A stretch of DNA of 64,000 nt, from the NCBI RefSeq assembly GCF_024362695.1, contig NC_065423.1, forward strand, positions 2,845,001 through 2,909,000. Reading direction: 5' to 3'. Source of the DNA: Pectinophora gossypiella (taxonomy: Eukaryota > Arthropoda > Insecta > Lepidoptera > Gelechiidae). Position 1 is the first letter of the stretch. Every line of letters starts with the position of its first letter. Positions 31,043 to 43,800 of this stretch are shown here, one piece after another. A model generated the notes under the pieces. It ran no database searches, was not told the DNA's origin, and saw only the letters and a list, made by a program, of their open reading frames with translations. A program made the position numbers and the translations under genes.

Positions 31043-34000
31043 CATACGAACGGGGAGGCCGACCCCTTAGCCATTTGACAGGGCCTACGGAAGTATCGCA
31101 AGAAGTTCTTGTGATGTTGGCCCCCCGGCCCGTCCGAACCTTATTGATGTGAAGTGTTTGGTGAAGTGACGCGTTTGGACGTGAAGTGTTTGGTGAAGTG
31201 ACGCGATTGGACGTGAAGTGTTTAGTGTAGGGACGCGATTGGACGTGAAGTGTTATAACTTATGGAGAATTGAGTGTTTTTACGTTGTGGAATGGTGGAA
31301 AAAGATCTCGTTCTCATCTTGTGCCGCGTTACCTCGCGCGAGCGAGGGAGACAGACATTCCTTAATGGCTTAAAGAGACTAAAGTGGCCCCACCAGAGAG
31401 GTGAGTTAAATCAAGCTCGTAATAATATTACGTACAGAACGGCAACTCTCCGCTCCCCACCAGCGGCTGAGCTAGGTTTACCTCACCCCCCCTCGGTCAT
31501 ACTTTAGTCTTTAATCGTATGGCGTCAGACGTCACACACACACACACAGATGCGCGTGTATGATAACGTCATTGTGTAGTGTCTATAAAACGAGGTGTTT
31601 TGTATAAAATGTCTGGGGTGTGTCTATGGTTAAAGAAATAATTTTAATCATGAATTAAATTATCTCAAAAACTTCTCTGACCATAAACTATTTTACATTT
31701 AAGCGACAGGATAATGTTGATAGACAAATTGTAGTGTAGTTTTAGTATATTTTACTGTGGAGGAATTAAGTGGAGTTGTTGTTGATGAAACAAAGCTGTT
31801 GATATTAACATTCGGGTTCATAAAACCTATTTTATCCAGATTTTTTGTCACTGGCAACATTGGTGGTTACGTCAACATTTGCATAATCTTTTGAATAATC
31901 ATGTTCAGTGTTGTAAAATAATTCACATAGTCCTTAAAGATAAAATATTAAACTCTTTTTAAATCATGCTAGGTAATAACGGTTATCGGACTGCAAACTG
32001 TCAAATATTAGTGTCAAATCGGCAGTAGTGTCATGGCACACTTTAGCGGGCAAGATGCGATAAATCACGTGGGTACATTGTCTACGTAGATAAACATCGT
32101 GTCACGTCTGGTATATTAAGGCTGCATATTTCCGTAAACGTGCCTCGGTCGCGAAATTATACACGGGAGTTGCCGTTGGGCATAGAATAAGGAATAACAC
32201 GCGTGTTTTATATTATTGGCACGTGTAGACTGAACTCTCCGTTGCCTGCCAGCGTCTGAGTTAGGTTTACCCCACCCTACCCCTCAGTTTTACAATTTAT
32301 CAGTCTCTTTGGCGGAGGTGAGGTTTACACGTAGGTACAACACATGTCACCTCATTGCCGCACACTGTAAGAAAAAAAATTAACGTCTCTAACACAAATA
32401 ACAACATGAACCAATCGTTCATGTTCTTATAGCAAATGTAAATTGTTACTGGCAATAAATTTATTTTATTCTTCTATTCTTATTCATGTACCGCTCACGT
32501 ACCTCTTCTGTAGAAGAGCTTGGCGACTCCCGCCTAAAATTTCTCTGAGTTTTAGTTAATGGAAAACACTCATCTACCATTTCTGTGTTATTTTATGAGT
32601 GTTGCTAGTTTCACTGTTACTTTTAGGATATCTCCATCATTAGTGTACTTATAACTGCTAAATCCCTATACAATAGATTATTCACTTTAAAAAAATGCGG
32701 GCCGGTTCCGTGTTTTTTATTTAGATTTAGCGAAATTATGAAGGTGTAATATTAGGGACACTTAAATTCCTTTCCTTACTGCACATCGTGGCTGACGTAT
32801 CTGTATTTTTTTGCTACAGTGATTTGTTTCTTATTGACAATTGTAAAAGGTGCAAATCAGTTTCGCCAAAAATTGGAGATACGTCAGTTCGCGACATGTT
32901 TTAAATCTGAAGACGGTCAGTTAGAAACTGAAAGATGAATGTCAGTGCCGATTCGGCCGATTTTGGCGAAACAAACTTATCAGTATGACAGTTCTAAAAC
33001 TATCTACCTGTCTCTTTCTTGGACTTATCACAAGAGAAAGATGGCCTATTTTTGGATTATTCCCAGTAGATAAAATAGTGTTAAGTTAAACTAAGGATTA
33101 GATTAGATCAAAAAAGGGTTAAGATGGATAAAAAAGGGTTAAGTTAGATAAATATAAAGGGTTAGGTCAAATAAAGAAGGTATTGTACAGTACTTTTAGT
33201 ATGATACTCGAGTAAACAAACAGATAATCTTATGTAGTAGAAAAGAGAAGATTTCCAAGTTGGAGTGAACAACTTGAAAAGGGGTTATAGCAATTATCGT
33301 CACCTTCCTAGTGAAAAGTGAGAAGGAAATTCGCAGTTGTAACCCAGGGGGACAGACCTAGAGGGGAATGCTGGGAATGATCCCTATTTTTAGAGCTAAT
33401 TAACATAAAATTTGTTTCTGCCAAAATCTGCCATTAACATAGTCCATAGATTGTTTATTGGCCTGTGCTTTACCTGTTCTGTTTAGCTTGTAAGTGATCG
33501 GATATTTGGGTGCTTTACATAAACTTTGCTGGTTGAAAAAAAAAATGGATAGCACTTCTTTCATTGAAGTATAATAATGTTACTTTGCCTCTGTAGTAAA
33601 AAAAAAACTTGAGAAACTGGAATTTACAAGAACTGGTAGGTATCTTAAACCACCCATTATGTTGGTCTAACTGAAAGTTTGTTGAGGTGTGGATATTTAG
33701 TTAATCTTGCGACGAATGTAACTCCGACTACCCCATTGGGATATAATCGTGAACTTATGTCATGGCATTATAAAAAATATGTAAATGAGCGCCCGAATAT
33801 CCGATAACTGATAATCTTGGGTATGTTCAATATAATCTAGCTCAATCTGGCAATCAACTTAACATTAGGATACCTACAGTGTAGGCTTATAATATTGATA
33901 ATTTATATGACCATAATTACGATGCATTAAGCCCTCTTTGCATGTAGACTTACCAGCAAATAACATTATAACATTCTCTATTAAGTTGTCAAGTTACAAA

Positions 34001-34212
34001 ATTAGTGCTTGGCTGGTTTTTAATTTAATATTAAATCAAGAAATCCTTTTTTGCTTTTTATTGTGTGACAAAGATGTAAATATATTTGTAAAAAGTAAAT
34101 GAAATAAATCATCTATTCCAATAGGTTTTTGTTTCTTTTTAATATACCTACTCACTGTGTTATGTGTGTAGTGAAATAATAAAAAGCTTTTTTTAAGTAA
34201 TAAAAATAGTTG
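31043..34212. other. Convergent spacer between HDAC3 and the LRR gene
   Basis: Holds the HDAC3 3' UTR with its minisatellite, family E repeats (31418-31625, about 32175-32310), a GACGTATCTG MITE (32790) and AT-rich DNA. No open frame here resembles a gene. Confidence 0.65.
31149..31253 (+). repeat. 32-bp minisatellite in HDAC3 3' UTR
   Basis: Three tandem units (31149-31180, 31181-31212, 31213-31244) and a partial fourth. Each begins GTGAAGTGTTT and contains GACGCG and TTGGAC. It starts 107 bp after the HDAC3 stop codon. Confidence 0.85.
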
Positions 34213-34218
34213 TTTATT
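34213..34218 (-). promoter_or_regulatory. Polyadenylation signal of the LRR gene
   Basis: TTTATT on the plus strand reads AATAAA on the minus strand, 38 bp beyond the stop codon at 34256. It implies a very short 3' UTR. Confidence 0.5.
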
Positions 34219-34255
34219 GCTATAATATTGCTACAATAAATACAGAGTATTACAA

Positions 34256-36614
34256 CTAATAACTACCCAATTTTAAATCGAGGTTATTATCACTAATATA
34301 TTTGTGTACGTCACTCATATCTTCTGTGAAATCAAGCGTAAACATTTGTAACTTCTCGCACAACTGAATCAATTGTTTAACTACATCTTTAGATATTTCT
34401 AGCGTACAATCCAACCACAAGTTGTTCAAATTTCTTAAACTACCTCTTTGCAACAATCTCAATAACATTCCATCAACATTAATTTTGGTTTGGTACTTTA
34501 AAACTAGTTTTTGCAGATTCTGTGTGCAATCGAGGAAGAAAGCCAGGATATTTTCTAGACTAAAATTTTCGTTGCCTATCGTCAAACATGTTAACTCTGA
34601 GAATACTTTCTGCGGCCGTTTGAAGTATCGAGGTATTACTAAACAGTGTGACTGGGTCATGAAACACAAAGACGTCAGGTTTGGACAACACTTACCTAAG
34701 GATAAAATCGCATCAAAAGTCAGTGACTGGTCAATTTCCCAAAGGGAAAAATGAGTTAAGTAGCAGCCTTTTACGGCTAAAAGCTGGGGCATTGAATCCG
34801 AGTAAGAAAAGAATGACAAATCCAATCTATTCAACCTTAAATCGCTCGACGCTAGCTGCTCCAGAATCTCGTCTTTGTTGTGCTCATATAGGTGAGTGAT
34901 CGACAGTTCTCTGAGAAAGGGACAGATTTTGATTAGCTTCTTGATGCCCTCCGCCGACGCGAAGTGACAGTTGATTTTCCGGAGACTCAGCGGCCCGATG
35001 TCCATTACTGTCCCTATTAATGTGGAGCCGATGTCGCAGGATTCTATCCTCAACTCCTCTAAGTATGGAAGCTCGCCGATCAGCATGATGATCCCGGCTT
35101 GGGACACACAACGACCAACTCGATTTGCGCGTTCATTCCTTGGAGGGTCCATCGCCAATATGCGTAAATGTTTTAAATTGGCAATGGAACACAAACCTGT
35201 GTCTGAAACATTCCTAATCAAGACCGAAGCATTGAACAGGGACTTGCAGATATCGACCCTGGAGACAATGTTGAGCTCTTCAAGAAGGGGACAGCTGATA
35301 CCTATTATTTGGAGTATTTCATCTGTGCATATGAATTTTAAATCGAGAACTACCAATCGGTTGAAGTTTGGGAGTGTTTCTATCCAGAATCGCTGAGGGA
35401 TGCCGTTATCGAGGTCGCATTTGCGGAAGACTGACATATTTGGATGTGTTAAGACCTGAAGCTGGACACGAGGGTCGCCGCGGTACTGGCAACATGTTCT
35501 TTCTGAACAGAGGACATCGAATAACCTGGAACAGAAAGAAAAACATTAATATTTACGAATTTAGAACATATTAAGTACACCAGTGATTTTTGCACATCAA
35601 ACATTAAAGTAGGTATGTGAGAAGATGAGAGTTTTCGGTGTTTTATTATGTTTGTGACCAATCCTCATGGAAATCTTTGCATAAAACAAAGGACAATGTG
35701 TTGTGGGAACACCTTTACATATTAATCTCTGAATTTATTTACAGAATAATTATTTTTAAACTAAAATGACTGTCACAGCAACAAGGCACATTTGGCTATG
35801 TACCAAAGTAAATGTACAGTAAAATGGTTTTACCAAGGCCAAATACAAATTGTAACAGTAATTTACAGGAAAATATTGTAAACATAAGGTGTGATTTATT
35901 TCCTTTGTATAATGCTACTTATGTGTCATAATTATGTTGTGAAATTACAAGAAAGATTGTGTCATTATTAAGAATAATATGCAAAGCCAGACACTTTGAA
36001 ATGAATGAAAATTAAATGATGACTCTTGGATATTATTACCTTTAGGTTGGGTTAAGTTTTGTAACCATGCGGTTTATTATAATAGGCTTTCTCATTATGT
36101 TTATATTTCAGAAAAAGAGGAATATTTTGACGAGACAAAATCTATTTACCACAATTACCTTCACACTTAATATTTTATCTATACTTCTATAGAATATTGT
36201 ATATTTTAGTATAATAAGAAACTGTTTAGTAAAATAAATCACTTATGATAACTCAATCTAGCTACACTTTGGAACTTCCAATGTAGTTAATATTCCTATT
36301 GGAACCAACATTATAGTGAACGTTATGTGCCCATTTTATTGATAACATTCACTGAACAAAACAATTACTTATATAAAAGATTCACTATCTTATTGTAAGA
36401 TTTTTTGTACCATAATAAAACAAAAAATTTTCCCTTACCTGGCAGGCAGCATAGACATCAAGTAGCATTTTAAAGAAAACACCTCTGTCTCGCACTCGTG
36501 AAACTTATTCTCCGGATAACTCTTTTCAATAACGTAACACGCAGAATTTATTAAACCAATACAATTTTTTATGCATATTTTGAACAAGCTATTGGGTTGC
36601 TTTCGAGGCGACAT
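34256..36614 (-). CDS. Leucine-rich-repeat protein with candidate elongin-BC/Cul2 box
   Basis: Two exons: 36614-36439 and 35525-34256 (TAG at the end). The donor CCAG|GTAAGG and acceptor TTCCAG join in phase 2 (split Arg59), giving 481 aa. Residues from about 100 onward form irregular leucine-rich repeats of the long cysteine-rich-like type: LPNFNRLVVLDLKFI, CPLLEELNI, LKHLRILAM, LPYLEELRIESCDIG, CPFLRELSITH, CPNLTSLCF, LQKLVLKYQ, LNNLWLDC. No F-box is apparent. The N-terminus instead has SLFKICIKNCI (residues 9-19), which fits the elongin-BC box pattern (S/T/P)LxxxCxxx, and LPARLFDVL (56-64), an exact fit to the Cul2-box pattern (hydrophobic-P-x-x-hydrophobic-x-x-x-hydrophobic). The same order, BC box, Cul2 box, LRRs, is known in ZYG11/ZER1 and LRR1. 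A CRL2 substrate-receptor role is therefore an inference. A minus-strand AATAAA lies 38 bp beyond the stop. The gene is convergent with HDAC3. Confidence 0.88.
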
Positions 36615-36936
36615 TTTGATGCATCGCGAGAGAGACCGGGGTGGGAAAACTGTTTTTATAGCTGCAAAAAATGAAGTATTAACTGACGATTAATATTTAG
36701 GATAAATAATCCGAATTCGTTGTTGAATTTACGACGATAATTAATTTCACGAGAGACAGTGTTTTGTTGCCATTTCTATTGTCATTTTGACATTTTGTCA
36801 ACAGAACAGGCAGAATATCATTCACCCATTCGTTCAATTTGTTCGGATACACCCGAATAATGTACTGTAAATGCCTAAACCGATTTTGTTTACTGGCAAC
36901 ACTGAAAAGAGCGCGAAACGAATTAGTTCAAAATTG

Positions 36937-37352
36937 CAAAGGCTTTTTGGCGGGAGGCGGGAACGGGACAGTTGCTTTCTTCATTGAATAATCTAAATAA
37001 TTCATACGAAGTGGTGTTTTGTGGTTAATGATCGCATTAAGTTACTCGGAAGACATTCGCGAGTGTTATTATATTGGAGTATTCAATAAACAAAGTGTAT
37101 CTGCCTATTTTCGCTTCGTGTCAGGAAGCCGCTTCATAACTCAAAAGTTTATGCGGACTTTTGAGTTAATTCGTTTGGGGTTCGGAGTAGGAGTCTACTC
37201 CGAGGGTGGGGGCTTAGGTTTCATCATCATCACCTTTCATCATTTCATTAATCATCAAGAAAAAAAATACGTCAGACATGGCTGTATGGGCATAGTTCCC
37301 TTTGCCTTACCCTTCGGGGAAAACCAAACCAAAAAAAAAAAAATCAAAATTG
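36937..37352 (+). repeat. 400-bp repeat, sense copy, 5' of the LRR gene
   Basis: Starts AAGGCTTTTTGGCGGGAGG, ends CCTTACCCTTCGGGGAAAAC and runs into poly-A. The A-tail suggests a retroposed, SINE-like unit. The open frame through it is part of the repeat. Confidence 0.78.
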
Positions 37353-38257
37353 CAAATTTATTTTAAAAAAGGCGCCCGTTTTAGCTTTTAAAAAGATTAC
37401 TATTTGTTTTATTTTATTATATGGCAAAAAAACATTATTGTTCCCTTATTAACAGCCAAGGTTGGTCATTGTCACCAGCACTTAATTTTACTTAGGAAAT
37501 TAATTTTATATGAATGAAACAACACTTTTATTTCTGTATTTTATTCTTCGTCTTTTCGTACGAGTCCGCTTAAAACTAAGACTAGTTGATTTTTCAATTA
37601 AAAATATTAATAATCGTAGGTATTATAATATCTATCTCACTAGGTGTTTCTTTTAATATTAACTCTATAATATGCATTAGATTTCTATTAAGTATAGTAA
37701 TTGGGCATTACAATATTCTCTCTAGTAATTTGCCTTTTACCTATAGAAAAGTAATAGTTTATGTCTTGTGCCAAACTAGAATATATCTTAAAGGAATAAT
37801 TTATAAAATTGTACCCAGTTATGCCTGTTGTATTCATATTTTACATGATAACTTGAAATTCGGTTTTCTTCTATTTATGGGTGAAGAATTTTTATCACTA
37901 TTAATATAATATTTATTATTATCTATTAGGAGAGTACAGCAATGCGATAGTTAAGAGATAATTAATGAAATGGGCTTGGGTGCAATGCAATGGGTAAGAT
38001 TGTCAGGGATTTTTCCAAATGGGATTACAAATAATCCATAGAAGAAAAACACAGGAATAGAAATAGTAAAAAAATAAGTATACTTACTTACACTGAAGGT
38101 TCGGTTTCACTTAGAGAGTACCTACAGGGTTTTCCAGGAAGTTACTAAAAATAAAGTTAGTTCTTGCAGATTACTTACAAATAAAATGTATTGTGTTTTA
38201 ATATTCTTTAAATGTTCCGTGATTAGCAGGCAGGTTACAATATAAAAAAGGTATTTA

Positions 38258-38805
38258 ATTAGGGACAGTTCCAGGCTACGTTCCCAGATAAAAAAAATGG
38301 CACTGTACAGTATTGCCTTCGTTTCACCCAATTCACCTTCTAATTTCATGGATAACAGACGTGGGTGAATATCAATATGTCAAGTATGGTGGGAGGAACA
38401 AGTTACCTCGTAGCTAGAACTATCCTTTTTCATGTCGGAACCCAATTTATCACGAAAAAATAATATGAAAGTTCGCACCAAACTTGGCACATTTTGATAT
38501 TTTGAAATTTTATATTTGTTTTTGGGTATAAATGATGACCCTTGTTATTACTCCCAGGCGCAACATCTTCCACCCATTATTATTCTTATCACAATAAAGA
38601 TATACCTACCAGATGTGTTCTAAATATCAAGCAACAATTATTTTTATACGTGATTTGCCATATTTTGCTATTACATTATATTTTTGATTAATCATGTATC
38701 CGAACAATGAGAAAATAGGTAATTATTACGTTAAATCTGTAGGTACAACGCCATTTATATTATTTTTGGGGAACGTTGCCTCGAAAGTCCCTCGTTGAAA
38801 GATTG
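38258..38805. mobile_element. Family H MITE between the LRR and CNG genes
   Basis: GGGACAGTTCCAGGCTACGT on the left and GGGGAACGTTGCCTCGAAAG on the right are inverted copies. The internal CAACATCTTCCACCCATTAT is shared with the 24595 copy. Confidence 0.7.
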
Positions 38806-40851
38806 AGAAGTAGGAAGATAAGGTAAAATAAATCTCATTTTATCTATCTAGCCACTAAATAATAATAATATCTGGAGTCATACATTACTTTAATTATCTA
38901 TATATTATAATTAATATAATATAATATTTACAAAATATTTGAGTATAATTTTTAACATCTATAGAAATTTATAGAAACTACAAAGATATAAGATTTATTT
39001 TGGCACTAGATTTTTATTTTATAATGTCTAAACAACGGACATTTTTATTCAGTATTACTAACTACTTAGAGCATTTTTAGATAAAATTAATTATAAATAG
39101 GTATGTTTTCAGGATTATAATCTTGCAAAGTTGTGCTTAGCAAACTCATACAATGTATTTTTTAAAATGATTTCTTAATACCTAAATACTTACATATTTT
39201 TTAATTATTTTTATTAAAATATATAGGTAGGAGACAGAAGTGCCTTTAGCATGGACGAAAACATTAAAAAATAATAAGGCATAAATACTTAAGAATATTT
39301 TTTAGTTTTTGAAATCATGACAATTCGTACTTTGCCGCATATCTAGTCAAATTCTAAAATTAATAAAAAAAAACAAAAAAGCTATAAATTAATTATTTCG
39401 TTATGCCCTCTAATAAGTTCAGGAACTTCAATTTTGGCTAAAGTTTTCTTTTGTTCAACAAATTGATTTGTTTGTCTACTTAGATCTATTTATTATAATT
39501 ATTAAATTACTATTATTATAATAATATTATGATTTCAATGCAACGCTTGTATACTTTTCTTTATTTGTATATTTTGTGCAATAATAAACTTAAACTGTCG
39601 TAAAAAATATATTTTACAACAGTTGAAACTCGTGTTTAAGAGCTGACTTGTGCGGTATTGTATTGTAATAAAAACATTCAATATCATTCTGGTTATTTTG
39701 TTCCAATAATTAAATTCTGCAATAAGTATAATTAAATTCTCATAATTCTTCTTCTTCTCCTCTTCTAATCATTTTATCCCCCTGTGGGATGTAAGGCTCG
39801 AATAACAGATTCACATAATTAAAACATATAATACCGGGGTTGCGTCAGACAGAGTACTGCGGGGCGGAAGGCAAGAGGGAAACCACTGCCCTATTTTTCC
39901 CTAAAAAAGTAGCATGGAGAATGCTGCACCGACAAGAGCGTGGCTCTTAAATTGATGATGATGAATACCGGGGTTGCACTAACACAGTTGGCTCGACCGT
40001 GTTTGAGTCGGCTATCACGTCCGTCGGTCTAACAGAAAGCCCAGTGACGCGTGGTTACTTACTTTATCTTGCGATGGATGTATCTCTGACTACAGAATCA
40101 GAATCAGAATCATTTATTCAACGTAATTATCATGGATAAACTTGTTGAAGGTCAATGTAACATTTTAGAATTTAGGTACGTCATTTCTATGCTACTACCG
40201 TCGTACCTATGAATGACACTTGGAATGCTTAAGGTGTTCATACTATAAAGTATTCTAGTATTAATTAAGTGACACATGTCAAAGTTCATAGATTTAAAGG
40301 AATTATAATTATTATAACCAATTAAATGCCTCAACACAATACCGCTTGTGAGCCCTTTAGACTAAAAATACCGATCGATAAGCTTTTAACGATGAACGAG
40401 CCAATATAATAGCGGGATACCCTATCGATACTGACCCTATCAACCAGAATAACTATCATCTGACGAAGGACCACAAATTGTATCTCTTAGTAGTCACAAA
40501 AATGTAAAAAGTGTTTCATTCACAACACAATTTCGACGTCTATTCTAAAATCAAGAAAAATAAGTAATCAATGTCTTCGTAGAACAGAATGATCACCATC
40601 AATAATTGACCGCTGACCGTCCGATGGTCGATGCCTTGGCTTACATTCGAATCACAAACTTCATTCTCTCTTTCGTTTCGACTAACATTATCTCTCTTTT
40701 TGCTTTCCTCTACGCTATCATCTGAAGCTTCCCCAGAAGGTTTATCGTTTAAATCTTCTTTGTCGATAGCTTCAGGTTTTGTATTTCTAACATCATTCGT
40801 TTCCCTTGGACCACAGACATCGGACCCTTCAGGTCCGTGAGGCAAGCCGGA

Positions 40852-43800
40852 TCAGAGTCTCTTGTGTGAGTCAGTACTGGAACTCTTCAAGGAGCCAAAT
40901 CGTCGCGCCCGAGACGTGGCAGGAGTGGTCTCCCGGTCCAGGCTTGCTGCTCGCAGGATCAGACCTCTCGATTGAGGGAGCTCTGGTCTTATCTGAAATT
41001 AGAAAGACTGTTATTTGTGGGCCATTCAAGTATCACACAGCTTATCGCATTATCCCGTTTTCACAGGGTCCGTTTACCTAACCTGCAGATTTGACAGGTC
41101 CGGTTTTTTACAAAAGCGACTGCCTGCCTGACCTTCCAACCCGTGAAGGGAAAACCAGCCCAATACAGGCTAGGTCACATACCTCCGAAAAAATAAAAAA
41201 AATAATTAAACGACTATAAAATCTCTCAAATTAAAAGTAAAAGTAATGTTTTATTGAGTCCAATTAATGTTAGAATCTAAATTCTGAAAGACCTCCTAAT
41301 AACCACATGAAATAAGAATCATTGAAATGTAACTTGTAGCTTTTCTGAGAAATGTGTGGACAAACATAGTATACAAGTACACCACACCGTGCATGGGTAC
41401 CATCACAAGTACGAATATGTGTACACACGTACATTTTGAAATCATGTCACATTGACTTTTTGACAAATCAAACCGTAAGACTCATTAAATGTCAAATATG
41501 ATAATGCGACAGGGTTCTAAAGTGGGTACATGATAATTCTCATCACTGTACACCTATGAAATTTGGCACACGTTGAGAAGCCTACATAAACTAACATAAT
41601 ACGAATGAATATTCACATAAGGGTCAAATTGATAATCTCCTTTTTTAAATCGGTTACACAAGTAAATCTTACCGATTCTCCGACAGAAGAAATTCGATGT
41701 GGCCGCGACCGCACTCCTTGCTCGGTGAAGGAAGTCTCCAGCGACTTCGGCGAAGGTTCACTGACCGACTGCGACAGCAAGTGCGTAGTTGACGAAGAGT
41801 TGGAGTCCTCTATGTTGGAGTACTCGTCCGGACTATCTTCTCTCTGAGGGGTGTCAGACTCCTAAAGAAATTGCCAGTGCGACTGTGAATTTTGGAGTCA
41901 ATTTTGAACCCGATCATCCATTTGAGTTTTGTTGAATTTCGAAGCCAATTATTTAGTTTGATGTGCATGTATTTAGTTGTAGGATTATATTTTAGTTTTA
42001 GCATCGATGAGGTGTTTAAGTTATAAGTTCCCGTCTGAAAACTTATAAGTAGGTAAGTAGTGATTTTTTTTTAATTTTTAAGGAGCGTGGTCTTGGCAGT
42101 TTATACTTTGCCAATAAGGGACTTTCCAAGCTAAGTTCGCCAAAAATAATATAGATGGCGTTGTACAGATTTAACGTATTAATTATTACTATTTTCTCAT
42201 TACTCGGGTACTTAGATAATTATTCCAAAATACAATGTAATGGCAGAAGCACATTATAAAGATGATTGTTGCTTGATATTTGGATCACATTATGTATAGA
42301 AATTATGTTGCTACTCTTTATTTTGATCAGAATAATAATGTGTGGAAGATGTAATTGTGCCTATGTGTAACAAAAAAGGTCATCATTCATATCCAAACGC
42401 GAACATAAAAGATGCAAATGTCTGTTATATATGAAATTAGAGGGTTAAACGAAGGAAAATCTGTACAGCGCCATCTATATTGTCTTTGAGGAACGTAGCG
42501 GGAAAGTCTCTCATTAACATTAACTACATGTCTTATTCTTGAAAAGCGTATGCTGAATAAGTGACTGCAGTATATACTTATTTATATATTCATATAAATC
42601 AGCAGAGGAGCTCGGTGGCGCAGCGGTTAACGCGCTCGGTCTGCGATTGTTGAAGTAAAGCAACTTTCGCAAAGGCCGGTCATAGGATGGGTGACCACAA
42701 AAAAAAAGTTTTCATCTCGAGCTCCTCCGTGCTTCGGAAGGCACGTTAAGCCGTTGGTCTCGGCTGCATTAGCAGTCGTTAATAACCATCAATCCGCACT
42801 GGGTCCGCGTGATGGTTTAAGGCCCGATCTCCCTATCCATTCATAGGGAAGGCCCGTGCCACAGCAGTGGGGACGTTAATGGGCTGATGATGATGAATAT
42901 TATTTATTTTGATTTGTGCGCAATTACAGTTACGTACCTACTTATTTGATTTTTTATTTGACGTTTCATTTATTTAACGTTTATTAGGTGCTTGCTAACG
43001 AAAGAAATATAGCTTACCTCTTCCAAATCCCTGAGAGTAGTTGGATAGTGGTGTCTCCTTTCTTCTCGTTCCTTCTCCCTCTCTCTCTTATCTAGTTCTT
43101 CTGCTAGCATCATTACTTCCCAATCACCCCCACTACCTGGTAGAACTGTAAGAATTAAAATTGTATTGTTTCTTCTACTGTTCGTATGTGGTAAATACAA
43201 CTACTTAGGTTATTACTTAATGATACTTTTATGATTTCTATTGGCTATTTTCTTGGTTTCCACAGTCGCTGTTCAAAACATTTTCACTATAGTATTACAA
43301 TATTATTATATTGAACAGTCATGGTCTAGTGGTTAGAGCGTTAGGCTCACGATCTTTACGTTTGGGTTCGACTCGCGATGGGGACATTATCGAAACCACT
43401 TTGTGAGACTGTCTTTTGTTTGGTAAGGACATTGCAGGCTAGGATCACCTGATTGTCAGAAAAAGTAACATTCCATGTTTCGGAGGGCACGTTAAGGCGT
43501 TGGTCCCGGCTATTAGCCGTAAAAAGACCTCCACCACACCGCGCTAGAGCAGCTGCACCCTCCGGTTCATTGAGGGGAGGCCTGTGCCCAGCAGTGGGAC
43601 GTATAAGTATATAGACAGTTTAAATACCGCAACTTCCCTCCCTAGCCTTAAGGCTAGGTAACTACAGTTTTACATGATAATTTTAATTTAGATAAGCAAG
43701 AGATACATTTAGTTTAAAGATATAAGTTACTTAATTAATGTAAGTTAGTGTTTAATTTATAAGTAAGTTTAATTTTAAATGTAGGTTTATATTTTAGTTA

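Larger units (their letters stand above)
36615..40851. other. Spacer between the LRR gene 5' end and the CNG gene 3' end
   Basis: Contains the LRR promoter region, the 400-bp repeat (36937), a family H MITE (38258), a retroelement tail (39842) and a Bm1-like fragment (40010). About 37390-38250 and 38810-39840 are very AT-rich with no recognised content. The CNG 3' UTR occupies its right end. Confidence 0.65.

Noticed and set aside
31274..31507. 77-codon plus-strand frame after HDAC3
   Set aside because: Ends inside a family E repeat and lies in the HDAC3 3' UTR; no similarity recognised.
34971..35396. 141-codon plus-strand open frame
   Set aside because: Antisense to the LRR exon; composition mirrors the LRR codons.
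37019..37366. 115-codon plus-strand open frame upstream of the LRR gene
   Set aside because: Lies within the 400-bp dispersed repeat (copy at 11325-11735) and its poly-A; no protein family resemblance.
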